Source: Domibacillus mangrovi
GTDB taxonomy: Bacteria; Bacillota; Bacilli; Bacillales; Domibacillaceae
DNA length: 64,000 bases
Direction of reading: 5' to 3'
Assembly (NCBI RefSeq): GCF_001906925.1
Contig: NZ_MRWQ01000004.1
Location: 1-64,000 of the forward strand
Shown here: positions 22,386 through 33,593 of the stretch, piece after piece
Position numbering within the stretch: the stretch's first letter is position 1
How the letters are laid out: each line of letters starts with the position of its first letter
Made by a program: the position numbers and the translations under genes
Notes under the pieces: model-generated
The model's database searches: none
What the model was told of the DNA's origin: nothing
Seen by the model: the letters and a program-made list of their open reading frames with translations, nothing else

Positions 22386-22411
22386 TTTCAAAAGAAAAGG
22401 AGTTGATTCTG

Positions 22412-22960
22412 ATGATAAACCGGGTGGTTTTAGTCGGTCGTTTAACGAAAGATCCAGAACTTCGCTACACACCAGCAGGAGCAGCAGTTGCGACGTTTAC
22501 GCTTGCGGTTAACCGTACGTATACGAATCAACAGGGGGACAGAGAAGCGGATTTCATTAACTGTGTTATCTGGCGCCGTCCAGCTGAAAACGTGGCAAAC
22601 TTCTTGAAAAAAGGAAGCCTTGCCGGTGTGGAAGGACGTATCCAGACGCGCAATTATGAGGGTCAGGATGGAAAGCGCGTTTACGTGACAGAAGTTCAGG
22701 CTGATAGTGTCCAATTTCTTGAACCACGTTCATCAGGCGGCGGTGGAGGAGGAAGCTATTCAGATGCTCCTCAACAGCAGCAGGGTAGTGGCTCTTACGG
22801 TGGCGAACAGCGGAATAACAATCAGGATTTCCCGTTTGGCCAGCAACAGCAGAATCAACAACGCAGCAATAACAATTCCGGTTATTCCAAAATGAATGAA
22901 GATCCGTTTGCGAATGATGGTCAGCCAATCGACATTTCAGATGATGATCTTCCATTCTAA
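22412..22960 (+). CDS. ssb: single-stranded DNA-binding protein
   Basis: The essential SSB that coats single-stranded DNA in replication, repair and recombination. It has 182 residues. The OB fold (1-105) begins [20 protein letters not shown] glycine/glutamine/asparagine-rich linker (about 108-165) follows, and the acidic tip DDDLPF docks partner proteins. ATG 22412 is preferred to the TTG nine bases earlier, because AAGGAG is spaced for the ATG and the protein then begins with the canonical sequence. Confidence 0.98.
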   Translation: MINRVVLVGRLTKDPELRYTPAGAAVATFTLAVNRTYTNQQGDREADFINCVIWRRPAENVANFLKKGSLAGVEGRIQTRNYEGQDGKRVYVTEVQADSVQFLEPRSSGGGGGGSYSDAPQQQQGSGSYGGEQRNNNQDFPFGQQQQNQQRSNNNSGYSKMNEDPFANDGQPIDISDDDLPF

Positions 22961-22984
22961 TTAATAAAAGAGGAGGGGAAACAC

Positions 22985-23224
22985 ATGGCAGGAGGACGCA
23001 GAGGTGGACGTAAGCGTAAAAAGGTTTGTTATTTCACATCTAACGGTATTACACATATCGACTATAAAGATGTTGATTTGCTTAAAAAGTTCGTATCTGA
23101 ACGTGGAAAGATTCTTCCACGTCGCGTTACAGGAACAAGTGCTAAATACCAACGCCGTTTAACAATTGCAATTAAACGCTCGCGGCAAGTAGCACTTCTT
23201 CCATTCGTTGGAGAAGAAAGATAA
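22985..23224 (+). CDS. rpsR: 30S ribosomal protein bS18
   Basis: A 79-residue basic protein, partner of S6. Family core: [30 protein letters not shown] and [11 protein letters not shown]. The glycine/arginine-rich N terminus [12 protein letters not shown] is typical of Bacillus. ATG 22985 lies 24 bp after the ssb stop behind GAGGAGGGG. Last gene of the operon. Confidence 0.98.
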   Translation: MAGGRRGGRKRKKVCYFTSNGITHIDYKDVDLLKKFVSERGKILPRRVTGTSAKYQRRLTIAIKRSRQVALLPFVGEER

Positions 23225-23235
23225 GAATTGAAACA

Positions 23236-23273
23236 GGCACAATGTTGAATTTTCAGCATTGTGCTTTTTTTAT
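23236..23273 (+). terminator. rpsF-ssb-rpsR operon terminator
   Basis: Stem GCACAATG/CATTGTGC followed by seven T. Confidence 0.85.
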
Positions 23274-23305
23274 TGAGTGATTCCAGAACGGAAATCAAAA
23301 ACATA

Positions 23306-23360
23306 TTAAAGAGATGCATCGTAGTCAGTGGAGAATGCAGACTACGATGCATCTCTTTAA
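23306..23360. repeat. 21-bp perfect inverted repeat in the rpsR-chemoreceptor gap
   Basis: TTAAAGAGATGCATCGTAGTC (arm 23306-23326) is perfectly complementary to 23340-23360, with a 13-base loop. No T-run follows, so it does not look like a standard terminator. The rest of the 312-bp gap (23225-23536) is AT-rich and holds no gene. Confidence 0.8.
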
Positions 23361-23536
23361 GTAGGTTTGGCAGGCTGGAATTGTAGAATAATCTAAGTTA
23401 TAACGTATATAAAAAAGTAGATAACAACTTTTAATATATATTTTTTTAATATAAAATTTACAAAGGCTTAACAATATAATAGGTATATAACACTATAATG
23501 AAAGGCGGGGTTAGGAAGAAGGGTGTAGATCAATAA

Positions 23537-25516
23537 ATGAAATCAATTCGAATGAAATTTATAGTGCCGATTGCCATTTTATTAATGTGTGCGTTTGCCT
23601 TTATTATTCTTTTTACAAGCTGGCAAGTAGAGAAAAAAATATTTGAAGATACGATAGGTCAGACACAAGGTTTTGTGAAGGAACTGAACAATTCAGCAGC
23701 CGTTTTTTTGGGGAAATATGACGAAAGTATTCAATTATTATCAGAATCAGATCAAGTTGTCCAATATGCTTATACATATCGTTCTTCCAACGAGCTGAAC
23801 AATAATGCTGAAAGACAAATTCAAACGGTTTTCAACCGATACACAGAAATATATAAAGATGTGTTGAGTGTTTATTATGCTTCTGAGAATGGCGTATTTA
23901 AAATGACGCCGGCAACAGCTTTGTCAGCTGAATATAACCCAGTGAAAGAAGCATGGTACACACAAGCCATAACATCAAAACACCCAGTATGGAGCGAGCC
24001 ATATGAAAGCAAAACAGGAGACTATGTGATCACTGTATCAAAAGCAATCATGAGTGGTGAGGATGTTCTTGGTGTTATTGGATCAGATATTAATTTAACG
24101 AGCATGACGAATCGGTTGAATGAGTTGAATATCGGCTATGATGGTTATCCTATTATTTTATCAAATGAAGGAAAAGCGATTATTCATCCGACGGAAAAAG
24201 GACAGGACGTTACGAAAGATCCCATAATGGCTTCTGTGATCAACGGAGACGCAAGGGGTGTCATTGATACAGAAAAAGGGCTTATCGTATATGATACAGT
24301 TGGCAAAACAGGATGGAAAATCGGTGCTGTATATGAAAAAGAGAACTTATTTGGTGTCTCAAATGAAATGAAAAAAATTCTCGCTATTACAGCGTTTTCT
24401 ATTCTTTTTTTAGTTATTATTGTCGTATCGATTTTGTCTTCCAAAGTGACAAAGCCGATTCAAAAGCTTAACGAATCTGTTCAGCAAGTAGCGGATGGAG
24501 ACTTACAGACGCACGTTCATATGTCAGGAAAAGATGAAGTGGCAGCACTTGGAAGGAATTTTAATAATATGGTGCAAAAAATGCGTGGCATTGTCGGCAT
24601 AACAGATGATGCTGCCGCGAATGTACGTGAATCTATTCATCAATTGAATATAGCGGTGCAGGAAATTAATCAATCAGGTACGATGGTTTTCTCCACGCTT
24701 GAAGAATTAACGGACGGTACAGAACGGTCAGCAAGCGGATCTAAGAAAGCAGCGGATCGTTCAATGGAACTGGGCCACTTAATCAGTTCTATTTCAGAAG
24801 AGGCGTCAGCAATGTCGAAGCTTGCTGAGCAGGCTGCTGGAGCAACGGAAAAAGGATCGGCTCATATGGCGGCAGTTGCATCAGCAATGGATACATCAAC
24901 GGGATGGATGGAGGCAGCGATGACTGCTATTCGAACGCTGGCAGAAGACATTATCCGCATTGAAAGCATCGTTCATGTGATTGAAGATATTTCAGCACAA
25001 ACGAATTTGCTTGCGTTAAATGCATCGATTGAAGCGGCTCATGCAGGTAACCATGGCAGAGGATTTGCAGTGGTGGCGCAGGAAGTGAGAAAGCTGGCAG
25101 AACAGTCAAATAAAGCAGCCGGCGAAATTCATCAAAAAATTGCGGCTGTTCAAACTGGATCTGAACATGTGATTGATACGATGAGCCAGGCTGGCGATCA
25201 TATTATGATACAAACAGAAGCTGTACGCGAAACAGAAATTGTATTTACAGATCAAGGAGATTTGATGAATAAAATGGATGCTGCAATTGTCGAAATTGCG
25301 AGTCACATTCATACAGCTAATAATGAAAAAGATGTTGTTGTGCAAACGGTTGGTCATTTGGCGGAGGAAGCGCACTCTTCCGCTGCTTCATGCGAAGAAG
25401 TACAGGATCAGACGAAAAACCAGCTTTCAGTTATAGAAAGTGTTGCGTTGGCATCTGAACAGCTTGCTTCATTAAATGAAGAATTGATTAAGGCAATTCG
25501 TCAATTCCGCATATAG
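23537..25516 (+). CDS. methyl-accepting chemotaxis protein (Cache sensor)
   Basis: A transmembrane chemoreceptor of 659 residues that reports ligand binding to CheA/CheW. TM1 is near 8-28. An extracellular dCache-like domain covers about 35-275, with the typical [11 protein letters not shown] and [13 protein letters not shown]2 is near 280-302, followed by a HAMP domain (about 303-355). The cytoplasmic MA coiled coil has the conserved signalling tip [19 protein letters not shown]. No C-terminal CheR pentapeptide is seen. It stands alone between terminators. The ligand cannot be predicted from this sequence. Its presence fits the motility genes at 52.8 kb. Confidence 0.95.
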   Translation: MKSIRMKFIVPIAILLMCAFAFIILFTSWQVEKKIFEDTIGQTQGFVKELNNSAAVFLGKYDESIQLLSESDQVVQYAYTYRSSNELNNNAERQIQTVFNRYTEIYKDVLSVYYASENGVFKMTPATALSAEYNPVKEAWYTQAITSKHPVWSEPYESKTGDYVITVSKAIMSGEDVLGVIGSDINLTSMTNRLNELNIGYDGYPIILSNEGKAIIHPTEKGQDVTKDPIMASVINGDARGVIDTEKGLIVYDTVGKTGWKIGAVYEKENLFGVSNEMKKILAITAFSILFLVIIVVSILSSKVTKPIQKLNESVQQVADGDLQTHVHMSGKDEVAALGRNFNNMVQKMRGIVGITDDAAANVRESIHQLNIAVQEINQSGTMVFSTLEELTDGTERSASGSKKAADRSMELGHLISSISEEASAMSKLAEQAAGATEKGSAHMAAVASAMDTSTGWMEAAMTAIRTLAEDIIRIESIVHVIEDISAQTNLLALNASIEAAHAGNHGRGFAVVAQEVRKLAEQSNKAAGEIHQKIAAVQTGSEHVIDTMSQAGDHIMIQTEAVRETEIVFTDQGDLMNKMDAAIVEIASHIHTANNEKDVVVQTVGHLAEEAHSSAASCEEVQDQTKNQLSVIESVALASEQLASLNEELIKAIRQFRI

Positions 25517-25525
25517 GTGTTTATG

Positions 25526-25557
25526 GAAACAGTCCGATCATTTGTTTGGACTGTTTT
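25526..25557 (+). terminator. chemoreceptor terminator
   Basis: Stem AAACAGTCC/GGACTGTTT followed by a short T-tract. Confidence 0.75.
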
Positions 25558-25643
25558 GTATTTAAAGTTGAATGGGTGGAGAAAGGCATGTAGAATGAAG
25601 AAGGAGATTGTTGGATTTAACGGTGTATGAACGGAGTGTTAAA

Positions 25644-26576
25644 GTGGAAAGAACGAAAATGATAACAGAAGGAGCGCTTATGTTGGCACTTTTTACAGTG
25701 CTGCTCCTTGTTTCGGTGTACGTGCCAATTTTGTCAATAATCGGTGTCTTGTTTTTGATGCTGCCTTTTTTTATTTACAGTGCAAAATACAAGATCGCAC
25801 CGGCTTTTATGCTGCTTGTTGGAGCAGTAGCCATTACATTTTTAATAGGCGGTCCATTTATGATGCCAGCAGCGTTGTTGTATGGAACAACCGGTATTGT
25901 AATGGGAACGATGGTGCGGAGAAAAACGGATAACTGGATCATCTATATGGCAGGGAGCCTAACATTTCTATTGAATGTTATCGCTCAATATGTCATCACG
26001 GTCTGGTTGTTTGACTTTACATTTTTGGATGAATTTCGTGCTATTTTTGAGACGACGATCAATGAAGCTGGCCCATTACTTGGTTCAGGAGACATGGATC
26101 AGATGAGAGAGCAAGTGGATATAGCAATGAGTTATATTGATGCGATCTTACCTGCCTTGTTGATCGCGACATCATTTGGCATGGTATTTATATTAATGAT
26201 GATCAACTATCCAATTGCGAAAAGACTTGGCATTCAAACAAAGCCAGTCCATTCATTTCACACAGTGCGCTTGCCAAACTCGATTTTATGGTATTACCTG
26301 TTATTCATGATTAGCGCACTAATCGCCAATCCAGAAGAAGGAACAATGTGGTATGCCGTATACGTAAACATCATGTTTATTTTACAAGGTTGTCTATACA
26401 TACAAGGTTTATCATTCGTGTTCTTTTTTGCGCACAGTAAAAAATGGTCGAAAGCAATTCCAATTATTATTGCAATTTTATCAATTCCTGTCATTCCGGT
26501 CCTTTATCTTATCCGATTATTAGGTATAATTGACTTAGGGTTTGATTTGAGACAGCGAATGCAGAAAAAGCTGTAA
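25644..26576 (+). CDS. yybS: DUF2232 membrane protein YybS
   Basis: A polytopic membrane protein of the DUF2232/YybS family, conserved directly upstream of gdpP-rplI in Bacillales; its function is unknown. From GTG 25644 it has 310 residues, close to the family length, and begins MERTKMITEGA, matching the usual short N terminus. GGAG lies seven bases before this GTG. The open frame extends upstream to TTG 25608, but spacing to AAGGAG there is too short. About eight hydrophobic segments are seen, for example ALFTVLLLVSVYVPILSII and FVFFFAHSKK near the end. Confidence 0.88.
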   Translation: MERTKMITEGALMLALFTVLLLVSVYVPILSIIGVLFLMLPFFIYSAKYKIAPAFMLLVGAVAITFLIGGPFMMPAALLYGTTGIVMGTMVRRKTDNWIIYMAGSLTFLLNVIAQYVITVWLFDFTFLDEFRAIFETTINEAGPLLGSGDMDQMREQVDIAMSYIDAILPALLIATSFGMVFILMMINYPIAKRLGIQTKPVHSFHTVRLPNSILWYYLLFMISALIANPEEGTMWYAVYVNIMFILQGCLYIQGLSFVFFFAHSKKWSKAIPIIIAILSIPVIPVLYLIRLLGIIDLGFDLRQRMQKKL

Positions 26577-26593
26577 CATGCTTTTTAAAATCG

Positions 26594-26620
26594 ACTCCAT
26601 TATGTTACATATAATGGAGT
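26594..26620. repeat. perfect inverted repeat upstream of gdpP
   Basis: ACTCCATTAT/ATAATGGAGT, a 10-bp stem with a 7-base loop, 23 bases before the gdpP start and without a T-run. It could be an operator or a leader hairpin. Confidence 0.5.
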
Positions 26621-26642
26621 TCTACAATTAGGAGCTGAAGCT

Positions 26643-28616
26643 ATGCTTTCGTATTATAACAGACGAATTGTTCAATGGCTGTTGATCGTTATCGCGCTGG
26701 TCTTAACCACGGCTTCTATATGGCTGCTAACCTATCATCACGTTGTGGGCATTGTGATGATCACGGTGACGATTACGCTTCTCCTGTTTTTGTATCTAGC
26801 GGAAAAAAGATTGCATGCGGAAGTGGAGCAATATGTGACGACGCTTACGTACCGACTGCAAAAGGTGGGTGACGAAACGCTTCAGAAGCTGCCAATCGGG
26901 ATTCTTTTGTACAATAGAGAATATAAAGTCGAGTGGGCAAATCCTTTTTTGACTTCGTACTTTAAAGAAGAAACACTTGTTGGTGAATCACTCTATGAAG
27001 TAGCCGAGCCCATGCCTGCGGTTATTAAAGGAGAAAAGGAAACTGTTATATCGCTCCATGATAAATTATTTCGGGTCATCATTAAACCAGAAGAGCGTCT
27101 TCTTTACTTTTTTGATGTAACGAAACAGGAAAAAACAGCACAGCGATTTGAAGAAGAAAAAACAGTGCTTAGCATCATTTTTCTTGATAACTATGATGAT
27201 TTAACGCAAGGAATGGACGATCAGACACGAAGCAGATTAAACAGTGTAGTGACATCTATGCTAAATAATTGGGCAAAAGATCATGGAATGTATTTAAAGC
27301 GTATTTCATCCGATCGTTTTTTTGCTGTATTGAATGAGCGTATTTTAAAAACGCTTGAGGAAACAAAGTTTTCGATATTAGATGAAATTCGGGAAGAAAC
27401 AGCGAAGTACCATGCACCGCTTACTCTAAGCATTGGAGTAGGGCAAGGATTTGTTCCATTACCCGAACTTGGTGACATCGCTCAGTCCAGTCTGGATTTG
27501 GCACTTGGTCGCGGTGGTGATCAGGCTGCGATTAAGCAAGACGACGGGAAAGTCAAGTTTTATGGTGGGAAAACAAATCCGACAGAAAAGCGGACACGTG
27601 TCAGAGCACGAGTTATTTCCCACGCGCTTCGTGATATTGTTGTAGATAGCGATAAAGTTATTGTGATGGGGCACAAGTATCCCGATATGGATGCGATCGG
27701 GGCATCAATGGGCATTCGTCATGTAGCTGAACTAAATGATCGTGAAGGATATATTGTCATTGATTTTTCGCAAATTGATACAGCAGTGAAGAGACTAATG
27801 CAAGAATTAAAAGAACAAAATCCCGAGCTTTATTCACGCTTCATTACACCAGAAGAAGCGCTCGAAATTGCAACGAATAAAACACTGCTCGTTGTCGTTG
27901 ATACGCATAAGCCGTCTTTAGTCATTGAAGACAGACTATTGACAAAAGCTGAGCGGGTGATCGTGATCGATCATCATCGGCGCGGAGAAGAATTTATTAA
28001 AAATCCAATTCTCGTTTACATGGAGCCTTATGCATCTTCGACGGCAGAACTTGTAACGGAATTACTTGAATACCAACCGAAAGCGAAAAAAATAATATCG
28101 CTTGAAGCGACAGCGCTTCTGGCAGGGATTATTGTCGATACGAAAAGCTTTTCACTACGGACAGGTGCCCGGACGTTCGATGCAGCTGCGTATTTGCGTA
28201 CACATGGAGCGGATACGATACTCGTTCAGAAGTTTTTGAAAGAAGATATTGATACGTATATTCAGCGCGGCCAGCTTATCGAAACCGTTTATTTTTACAA
28301 AGATGGTCTAGCTATTGCAAAAGGAGAAGACGGTTATATATATGATTCAGTATTGATTGCTCAAGCAGCCGATACGCTCCTTACAATGAACGGTGTGCAG
28401 GCGTCGTTCGTCATTGCGAGAAGGGGAGAAGAGATGATCGGGATAAGTGCCCGTTCGCTTGGTGATGTAAATGTACAGGTTGTTATGGAACAAATGAATG
28501 GCGGGGGCCATTTGACGAATGCGGCAACACAGGTGAAAGATGCATCTATTGAAGAGGTTGAAATGAAATTATGGCGAGTTATTGATGAATTGACAGAAGG
28601 GGGAAATGAAGAATGA
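26643..28616 (+). CDS. gdpP: cyclic-di-AMP phosphodiesterase GdpP
   Basis: A membrane-bound phosphodiesterase that hydrolyses c-di-AMP to pApA and so affects cell-wall homeostasis, potassium transport and beta-lactam tolerance. It has 657 residues. Two N-terminal TM helices (about 10-55), a degenerate PAS domain (about 80-170), a degenerate GGDEF domain (about 175-305) and a DHH/DHHA1 module follow. DHH motifs are visible: [30 protein letters not shown] and the terminal GGGHLTNAA. Its stop overlaps the rplI start by 4 bp. Confidence 0.97.
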   Translation: MLSYYNRRIVQWLLIVIALVLTTASIWLLTYHHVVGIVMITVTITLLLFLYLAEKRLHAEVEQYVTTLTYRLQKVGDETLQKLPIGILLYNREYKVEWANPFLTSYFKEETLVGESLYEVAEPMPAVIKGEKETVISLHDKLFRVIIKPEERLLYFFDVTKQEKTAQRFEEEKTVLSIIFLDNYDDLTQGMDDQTRSRLNSVVTSMLNNWAKDHGMYLKRISSDRFFAVLNERILKTLEETKFSILDEIREETAKYHAPLTLSIGVGQGFVPLPELGDIAQSSLDLALGRGGDQAAIKQDDGKVKFYGGKTNPTEKRTRVRARVISHALRDIVVDSDKVIVMGHKYPDMDAIGASMGIRHVAELNDREGYIVIDFSQIDTAVKRLMQELKEQNPELYSRFITPEEALEIATNKTLLVVVDTHKPSLVIEDRLLTKAERVIVIDHHRRGEEFIKNPILVYMEPYASSTAELVTELLEYQPKAKKIISLEATALLAGIIVDTKSFSLRTGARTFDAAAYLRTHGADTILVQKFLKEDIDTYIQRGQLIETVYFYKDGLAIAKGEDGYIYDSVLIAQAADTLLTMNGVQASFVIARRGEEMIGISARSLGDVNVQVVMEQMNGGGHLTNAATQVKDASIEEVEMKLWRVIDELTEGGNEE

Positions 28617-29062
28617 AAGTTATTTTTTTAAAAGATGTAAAAGGTAAAGGGAAAAAAGGTGAAGTGAGAAACGTAGCGGACGGCTATGCACATAACTTTT
28701 TAATTAAAAATGGATTTGCCGTAGAAGCAACATCCGGTAATCAGAATACACTTGATGCACAAAAGAAAAAAGAACAGGCAATTGCAGCAGCAGAATTGGA
28801 AGCAGCGAAAAAGCTAAAAGAAACGGTTGAAAAATTAACGATTGAATTACATGCAAAAATAGGCGAAGGAGGCCGTATTTTTGGTTCTGTTACAGCGAAG
28901 CAGGTAGCAGATGAGTTGAATAAGACGCATAATATTAAAGTAGATAAGCGTAAAATGGATTTACCAGATGGCATTCGCAGTCTTGGTTATACGAATGTTT
29001 CCGTTAAATTACATAATGAAGTAACAGCTGTCTTGAAAGTTCATGTATCAGAGGACAAGTAA
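28613..29062 (+). CDS. rplI: 50S ribosomal protein bL9
   Basis: A 149-residue 50S protein with the two-domain bL9 layout: an N-terminal domain ([31 protein letters not shown]), a long connecting helix (about 40-75) and a C-terminal RNA-binding domain. ATGA overlap with gdpP implies translational coupling. A strong terminator follows. Confidence 0.98.
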   Translation: MKVIFLKDVKGKGKKGEVRNVADGYAHNFLIKNGFAVEATSGNQNTLDAQKKKEQAIAAAELEAAKKLKETVEKLTIELHAKIGEGGRIFGSVTAKQVADELNKTHNIKVDKRKMDLPDGIRSLGYTNVSVKLHNEVTAVLKVHVSEDK

Positions 29063-29069
29063 ACAAATA

Positions 29070-29105
29070 AAAAATGTGATCGGATTTATCTGGTCACATT
29101 TTTTG
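29070..29105 (+). terminator. terminator after rplI
   Basis: Stem AAAAAATGTGATC/GGTCACATTTTTT; symmetrical A/T arms. Confidence 0.85.
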
Positions 29106-29121
29106 TGTAAGGAGATTGAAA

Positions 29122-30486
29122 ATGAGCGATTTATTGACGGACCGCATTCCGCCGCAAAACATTGAAGCAGAACAGGCAGTACTAGGCGCGATCTTTCTTG
29201 AGCCATCTACGTTAACAGTCGCATCTGAAATTTTAATTCCGGAAGATTTTTACCGGAATGCCCATCAGCAAATTTATTTAACGATGTTAAAACTGGGTGA
29301 TCACGGAAAAGCAGTAGATGTTGTGACGGTGACGGAAGATTTGGCAGCCGCAAAGCAGATAGAGGATGTCGGAGGCATTGCCTATCTAAGTGAACTGGCA
29401 GCTTCTGTACCGACAGCAACTAACATTGAATACTATGCCCGCATTGTCGAAGAAAAGTCTCTCTTGCGCCGCTTAATTCGCACAGCAACAACGATTGCAC
29501 AGGACGGATACAACAGGGAAGACGAAGTAGAAGATTTGCTCAGCGAAGCGGAAAAAAGCATTATGGAAGTAGCACAGCGAAAAAACGCCGGTGCATTCCA
29601 TAATATTAAAGATGTACTCGTCCGTACGTACGATAATATTGAGCTTCTTCATAACCGAAAAGGCGATGTGACGGGTATACCAACTGGGTTTGCCGAACTT
29701 GATCGCATGACAGCCGGCTTTCAGCGCAATGATTTAATTATCGTTGCTGCCCGTCCATCAGTAGGTAAAACGGCTTTTGCACTGAATATTGCCCAAAATG
29801 TTGCAACGAATACAGATGAAAAAGTCGCGATTTTTAGTCTGGAAATGGGTGCAGAACAGCTGGTGATGCGGATGCTATGTGCGGAGGGCAATATTAATGC
29901 TCAAAACTTAAGGACCGGTGCTTTAACAGATGAAGACTGGCGAAAATTAACGATGGCAATGGGCAGCTTGTCTAATTCAGGTATTTATATTGATGATACG
30001 CCAGGGATACGCATCGGTGAGATTCGGTCAAAATGCCGTCGTTTGAAACAGGAACAGGGTTTAGGTATGATTTTAATTGATTATTTGCAGCTCATTCAAG
30101 GGAATGGCCGCTCGGGCGATAATCGTCAGCAGGAAGTGTCGGAAATTTCTCGGTCATTAAAAGGGCTTGCCCGTGAACTTGAAGTGCCCGTTATTGCGCT
30201 CTCTCAATTATCGCGTGGTGTAGAGCAGCGGCAAGATAAGCGTCCAATGATGTCTGATATAAGAGAGTCTGGTTCTATTGAACAGGATGCGGATATTGTT
30301 GCCTTCTTGTACCGTGATGATTATTATGACAAAGAATCAGAAAATAAAAATATGATTGAGATTATTATTGCGAAACAGCGGAATGGCCCGACTGGTACAG
30401 TCGAGCTTGCATTTGTGAAAGAATACAATAAATTCGTGAATATTGAGCGGCGTTTTGATGATATGTCCACACCTCCAGGGGCATAA
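29122..30486 (+). CDS. dnaC: replicative DNA helicase (DnaB family, DnaC in Bacillus)
   Basis: The hexameric 5'-3' replicative helicase loaded at oriC by DnaD, DnaB and DnaI. It has 454 residues from ATG 29122, which has AAGGAG seven bases upstream; an in-frame TTG six bases earlier is unlikely. An N-terminal helical domain and linker cover 1-170. The RecA-like domain has Walker A ARPSVGKTAFALN near 210, DYLQLI (Walker B region) and the R-finger region near the C terminus. The gene is named dnaC in B. subtilis and dnaB elsewhere. Confidence 0.97.
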   Translation: MSDLLTDRIPPQNIEAEQAVLGAIFLEPSTLTVASEILIPEDFYRNAHQQIYLTMLKLGDHGKAVDVVTVTEDLAAAKQIEDVGGIAYLSELAASVPTATNIEYYARIVEEKSLLRRLIRTATTIAQDGYNREDEVEDLLSEAEKSIMEVAQRKNAGAFHNIKDVLVRTYDNIELLHNRKGDVTGIPTGFAELDRMTAGFQRNDLIIVAARPSVGKTAFALNIAQNVATNTDEKVAIFSLEMGAEQLVMRMLCAEGNINAQNLRTGALTDEDWRKLTMAMGSLSNSGIYIDDTPGIRIGEIRSKCRRLKQEQGLGMILIDYLQLIQGNGRSGDNRQQEVSEISRSLKGLARELEVPVIALSQLSRGVEQRQDKRPMMSDIRESGSIEQDADIVAFLYRDDYYDKESENKNMIEIIIAKQRNGPTGTVELAFVKEYNKFVNIERRFDDMSTPPGA

Positions 30487-30533
30487 AGGCGAATGAATAA
30501 TCAATAAATCATTAAATTGTTCGTATTTTCTGT

Positions 30534-30563
30534 TTGACGGATAGTGTATTTTACTGGTAAAAT
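30534..30563 (+). promoter_or_regulatory. candidate purA promoter
   Basis: TTGACG (30534-30539) and TAAAAT (30558-30563), 18-bp spacer. A half PurBox-like TTCG lies just upstream (about 30520), but I do not claim a PurR site. Confidence 0.55.
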
Positions 30564-30575
30564 AACTGTGTTTGA

Positions 30576-31898
<1,323 letters not shown>

Positions 31899-31906
31899 TC
31901 ATGATG

Positions 31907-31940
31907 AAAACCGTTTCCTTTGTGGAAGCGGTTTTTTAAA
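31907..31940 (+). terminator. purA terminator
   Basis: Stem AAAACCGTTTCC/GGAAGCGGTTTT followed by T. The next 240 bp up to the tRNA cluster are AT-rich with no gene. Confidence 0.85.
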
Positions 31941-32179
31941 ATGTGCTGTATTTAGTGCCTGTTGTTTATGATCTAAGTAGATTTAGTCGTATTTAAATGC
32001 GAATGTTCATGGGTGTGGGTATGACATGACGAAATTTGTATTGTAATGTTTGGAAATAGTCGCAAAATTGTCAATATATCTTCGGATTGTTCGCATTTTT
32101 CGACAATTTTTTTCGAAATGTATTGTCAGCCTTTTAGGCATGTGGTAATATTAGCAAAGTTGCTAGTAAACATATTGTT

Positions 32180-32256
32180 GGTCCGGTAGTTCAGTTGGTT
32201 AGAATGCCTGCCTGTCACGCAGGAGGTCGCGGGTTCGAGTCCCGTCCGGACCGCCA
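32180..32256 (+). tRNA. tRNA-Asp (GTC)
   Basis: A 77-nt cloverleaf: acceptor GGTCCGG/CCGGACC, D-arm TAGTTCAGTTGGTTAGAA, anticodon loop CTGTCAC giving anticodon GTC, T-loop GGTTCGAGTCCC, discriminator G and encoded CCA. Confidence 0.97.
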
Positions 32257-32373
32257 TTTTTACTTTAACCTAATGTTATGTCTTAATAGCGGCCGTCCAT
32301 ATCTGTGAATTGTCCTTCATGATTAACGGTCGCTATGTTTTTAACAGATAACGTAAAGAACGTTAATTATTTA

Positions 32374-32404
32374 GGCTCAGTAGCTCAGTCGGTAGAGCAA
32401 GGAG
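32374..32404 (+). pseudogene. truncated tRNA copy (5' half, tRNA-Phe-like)
   Basis: GGCTCAGTAGCTCAGTCGGT and AGAGCAAGGAG repeat the acceptor and D-arm of the tRNA-Phe 130 bp downstream, with few changes. The sequence then departs before the anticodon, into a GC-rich segment (about 32430-32465) that does not complete a cloverleaf. It is a partial duplication or recombination scar, not a functional tRNA. Confidence 0.75.
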
Positions 32405-32502
32405 AGTAATCTTCCCTGAACTTGCATCAGCGTACCGCTTCGGGCGCAGCGCGAACGGGACGAAGGACAAATGAATTTTAGTTTATGAAAGTATTTTATA
32501 TA

Positions 32503-32575
32503 GGCTCAGTAGCTCAGTTGGTAGAGCAAAGGACTGAAAATCCTTGTGTCGGCGGTTCGATTCCGTCCTGAGCCA
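32503..32575 (+). tRNA. tRNA-Phe (GAA)
   Basis: A 73-nt cloverleaf: acceptor GGCTCAG/CTGAGCC, D-arm TAGCTCAGTTGGTAGAGCA, anticodon loop CTGAAAA giving GAA, T-arm CGGTTCGATTCCG, discriminator A. The 3' CCA is not encoded (TCA follows). A hairpin with T-run (GCATCGCGGTG...) follows at about 32583-32625 and may terminate it. Confidence 0.95.
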
Positions 32576-32636
32576 TCAAAAAAAGCATCGCGGTGATTTC
32601 GCTCCCGTGGTGCTTTTTATTTTTTTATATTAAAGG

Positions 32637-32725
32637 GCAGTAAGTGAGAATGTATTGTAAGACTTCGAAAAAATAAGGAACAACTACCCGTAAAAGTGTG
32701 ATTGATCTAGAGGTGAAGTGAAGTA
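32637..32725 (-). repeat. partial, diverged copy of the RUCCU-type element (copy C)
   Basis: Read on the minus strand it contains CACTTTTACGGGTAGTTG, TTCC, a CGAAGTCTTA block and TTACTGCCC. These align with the 3' portion of the rpmH-side element (GGCTTTTACGGGCAGTTG, AAGTCTTG, TTACTGCCC). The 5' RUCCU hairpin is not convincingly present, so this is probably a decayed copy. It lies between tRNA-Phe and walR, on the opposite strand to both. Confidence 0.4.
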
Positions 32726-32877
32726 CCACTTTATGAAATGTTTACCGAACAGAAACGGGATGCCGCAATCACACTATTCATGGTAAAGTTAAAAAGGTAA
32801 AAGAGGCGAAAATATGGTAGAATGAATTATTTAAAGCCATCTTTAATGTATCGAAAAAGAAGCGAGGGACATAGATC

Positions 32878-33588
32878 ATGCAAAAGAAAATATTGGTTGT
32901 AGATGATGAAAGACCAATCGCAGACATTTTGCAGTTTAATTTAAAAAAAGAAGGATACGACGTTCAGTGTGCATATGATGGAGACCAGGCTGTTGAGATG
33001 GTAGAAGAAATGCAGCCGGATATCATTTTGCTAGATATTATGCTTCCGGGCCGTGACGGGATGGAAGTTTGCCGTGAAGTACGCAAAAAATATGAAATGC
33101 CAATTATTATGCTGACAGCAAAAGATTCTGAGATTGATAAAGTGCTCGGTCTTGAACTTGGTGCGGATGATTACGTCACAAAACCGTTTTCCACGCGTGA
33201 ACTCATTGCTCGTGTGAAAGCAAATTTGCGCCGACATCAAGCGGTGCCTGTACAAGAAGAAGAACAGACAGAAACGAATGAAATTGTGGTCGGGGCGCTA
33301 ACCATTCATCCGGATGCATACATTGTTTCTAAACGAGACGAAACGATTGAATTAACGCATCGTGAATTTGAACTACTCCATTATTTAGCTAAACATATTG
33401 GACAAGTCATGACGCGTGAACATTTGCTTCAAACCGTTTGGGGATATGACTACTACGGGGATGTTCGGACAGTGGATGTTACTGTGCGCAGGTTACGAGA
33501 AAAGATTGAAGATAACCCGAGCCACCCTTCATGGATCGTGACGCGAAGAGGAGTAGGCTACTACTTACGCAACCCTGAGCAGGAGTAG
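32878..33588 (+). CDS. walR: response regulator WalR
   Basis: The essential OmpR-family regulator of cell-wall hydrolase genes. It has 236 residues. The receiver domain has VDDERPIAD and the phospho-acceptor Asp in ILLDIMLPG near residue 53, with KPFSTRE later. The C-terminal winged helix (about 135-235) has the recognition region [13 protein letters not shown]. Its stop codon overlaps the beginning of the walK start region. First gene of the walRK-yycHI-walJ operon. Confidence 0.97.
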   Translation: MQKKILVVDDERPIADILQFNLKKEGYDVQCAYDGDQAVEMVEEMQPDIILLDIMLPGRDGMEVCREVRKKYEMPIIMLTAKDSEIDKVLGLELGADDYVTKPFSTRELIARVKANLRRHQAVPVQEEEQTETNEIVVGALTIHPDAYIVSKRDETIELTHREFELLHYLAKHIGQVMTREHLLQTVWGYDYYGDVRTVDVTVRRLREKIEDNPSHPSWIVTRRGVGYYLRNPEQE

Positions 33589-33593
33589 TGTTG

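Noticed and set aside
30515-30530. PurR operator before purA
   Set aside because: Only a half-site-like TTCG is present; no pair of PurBoxes seen.
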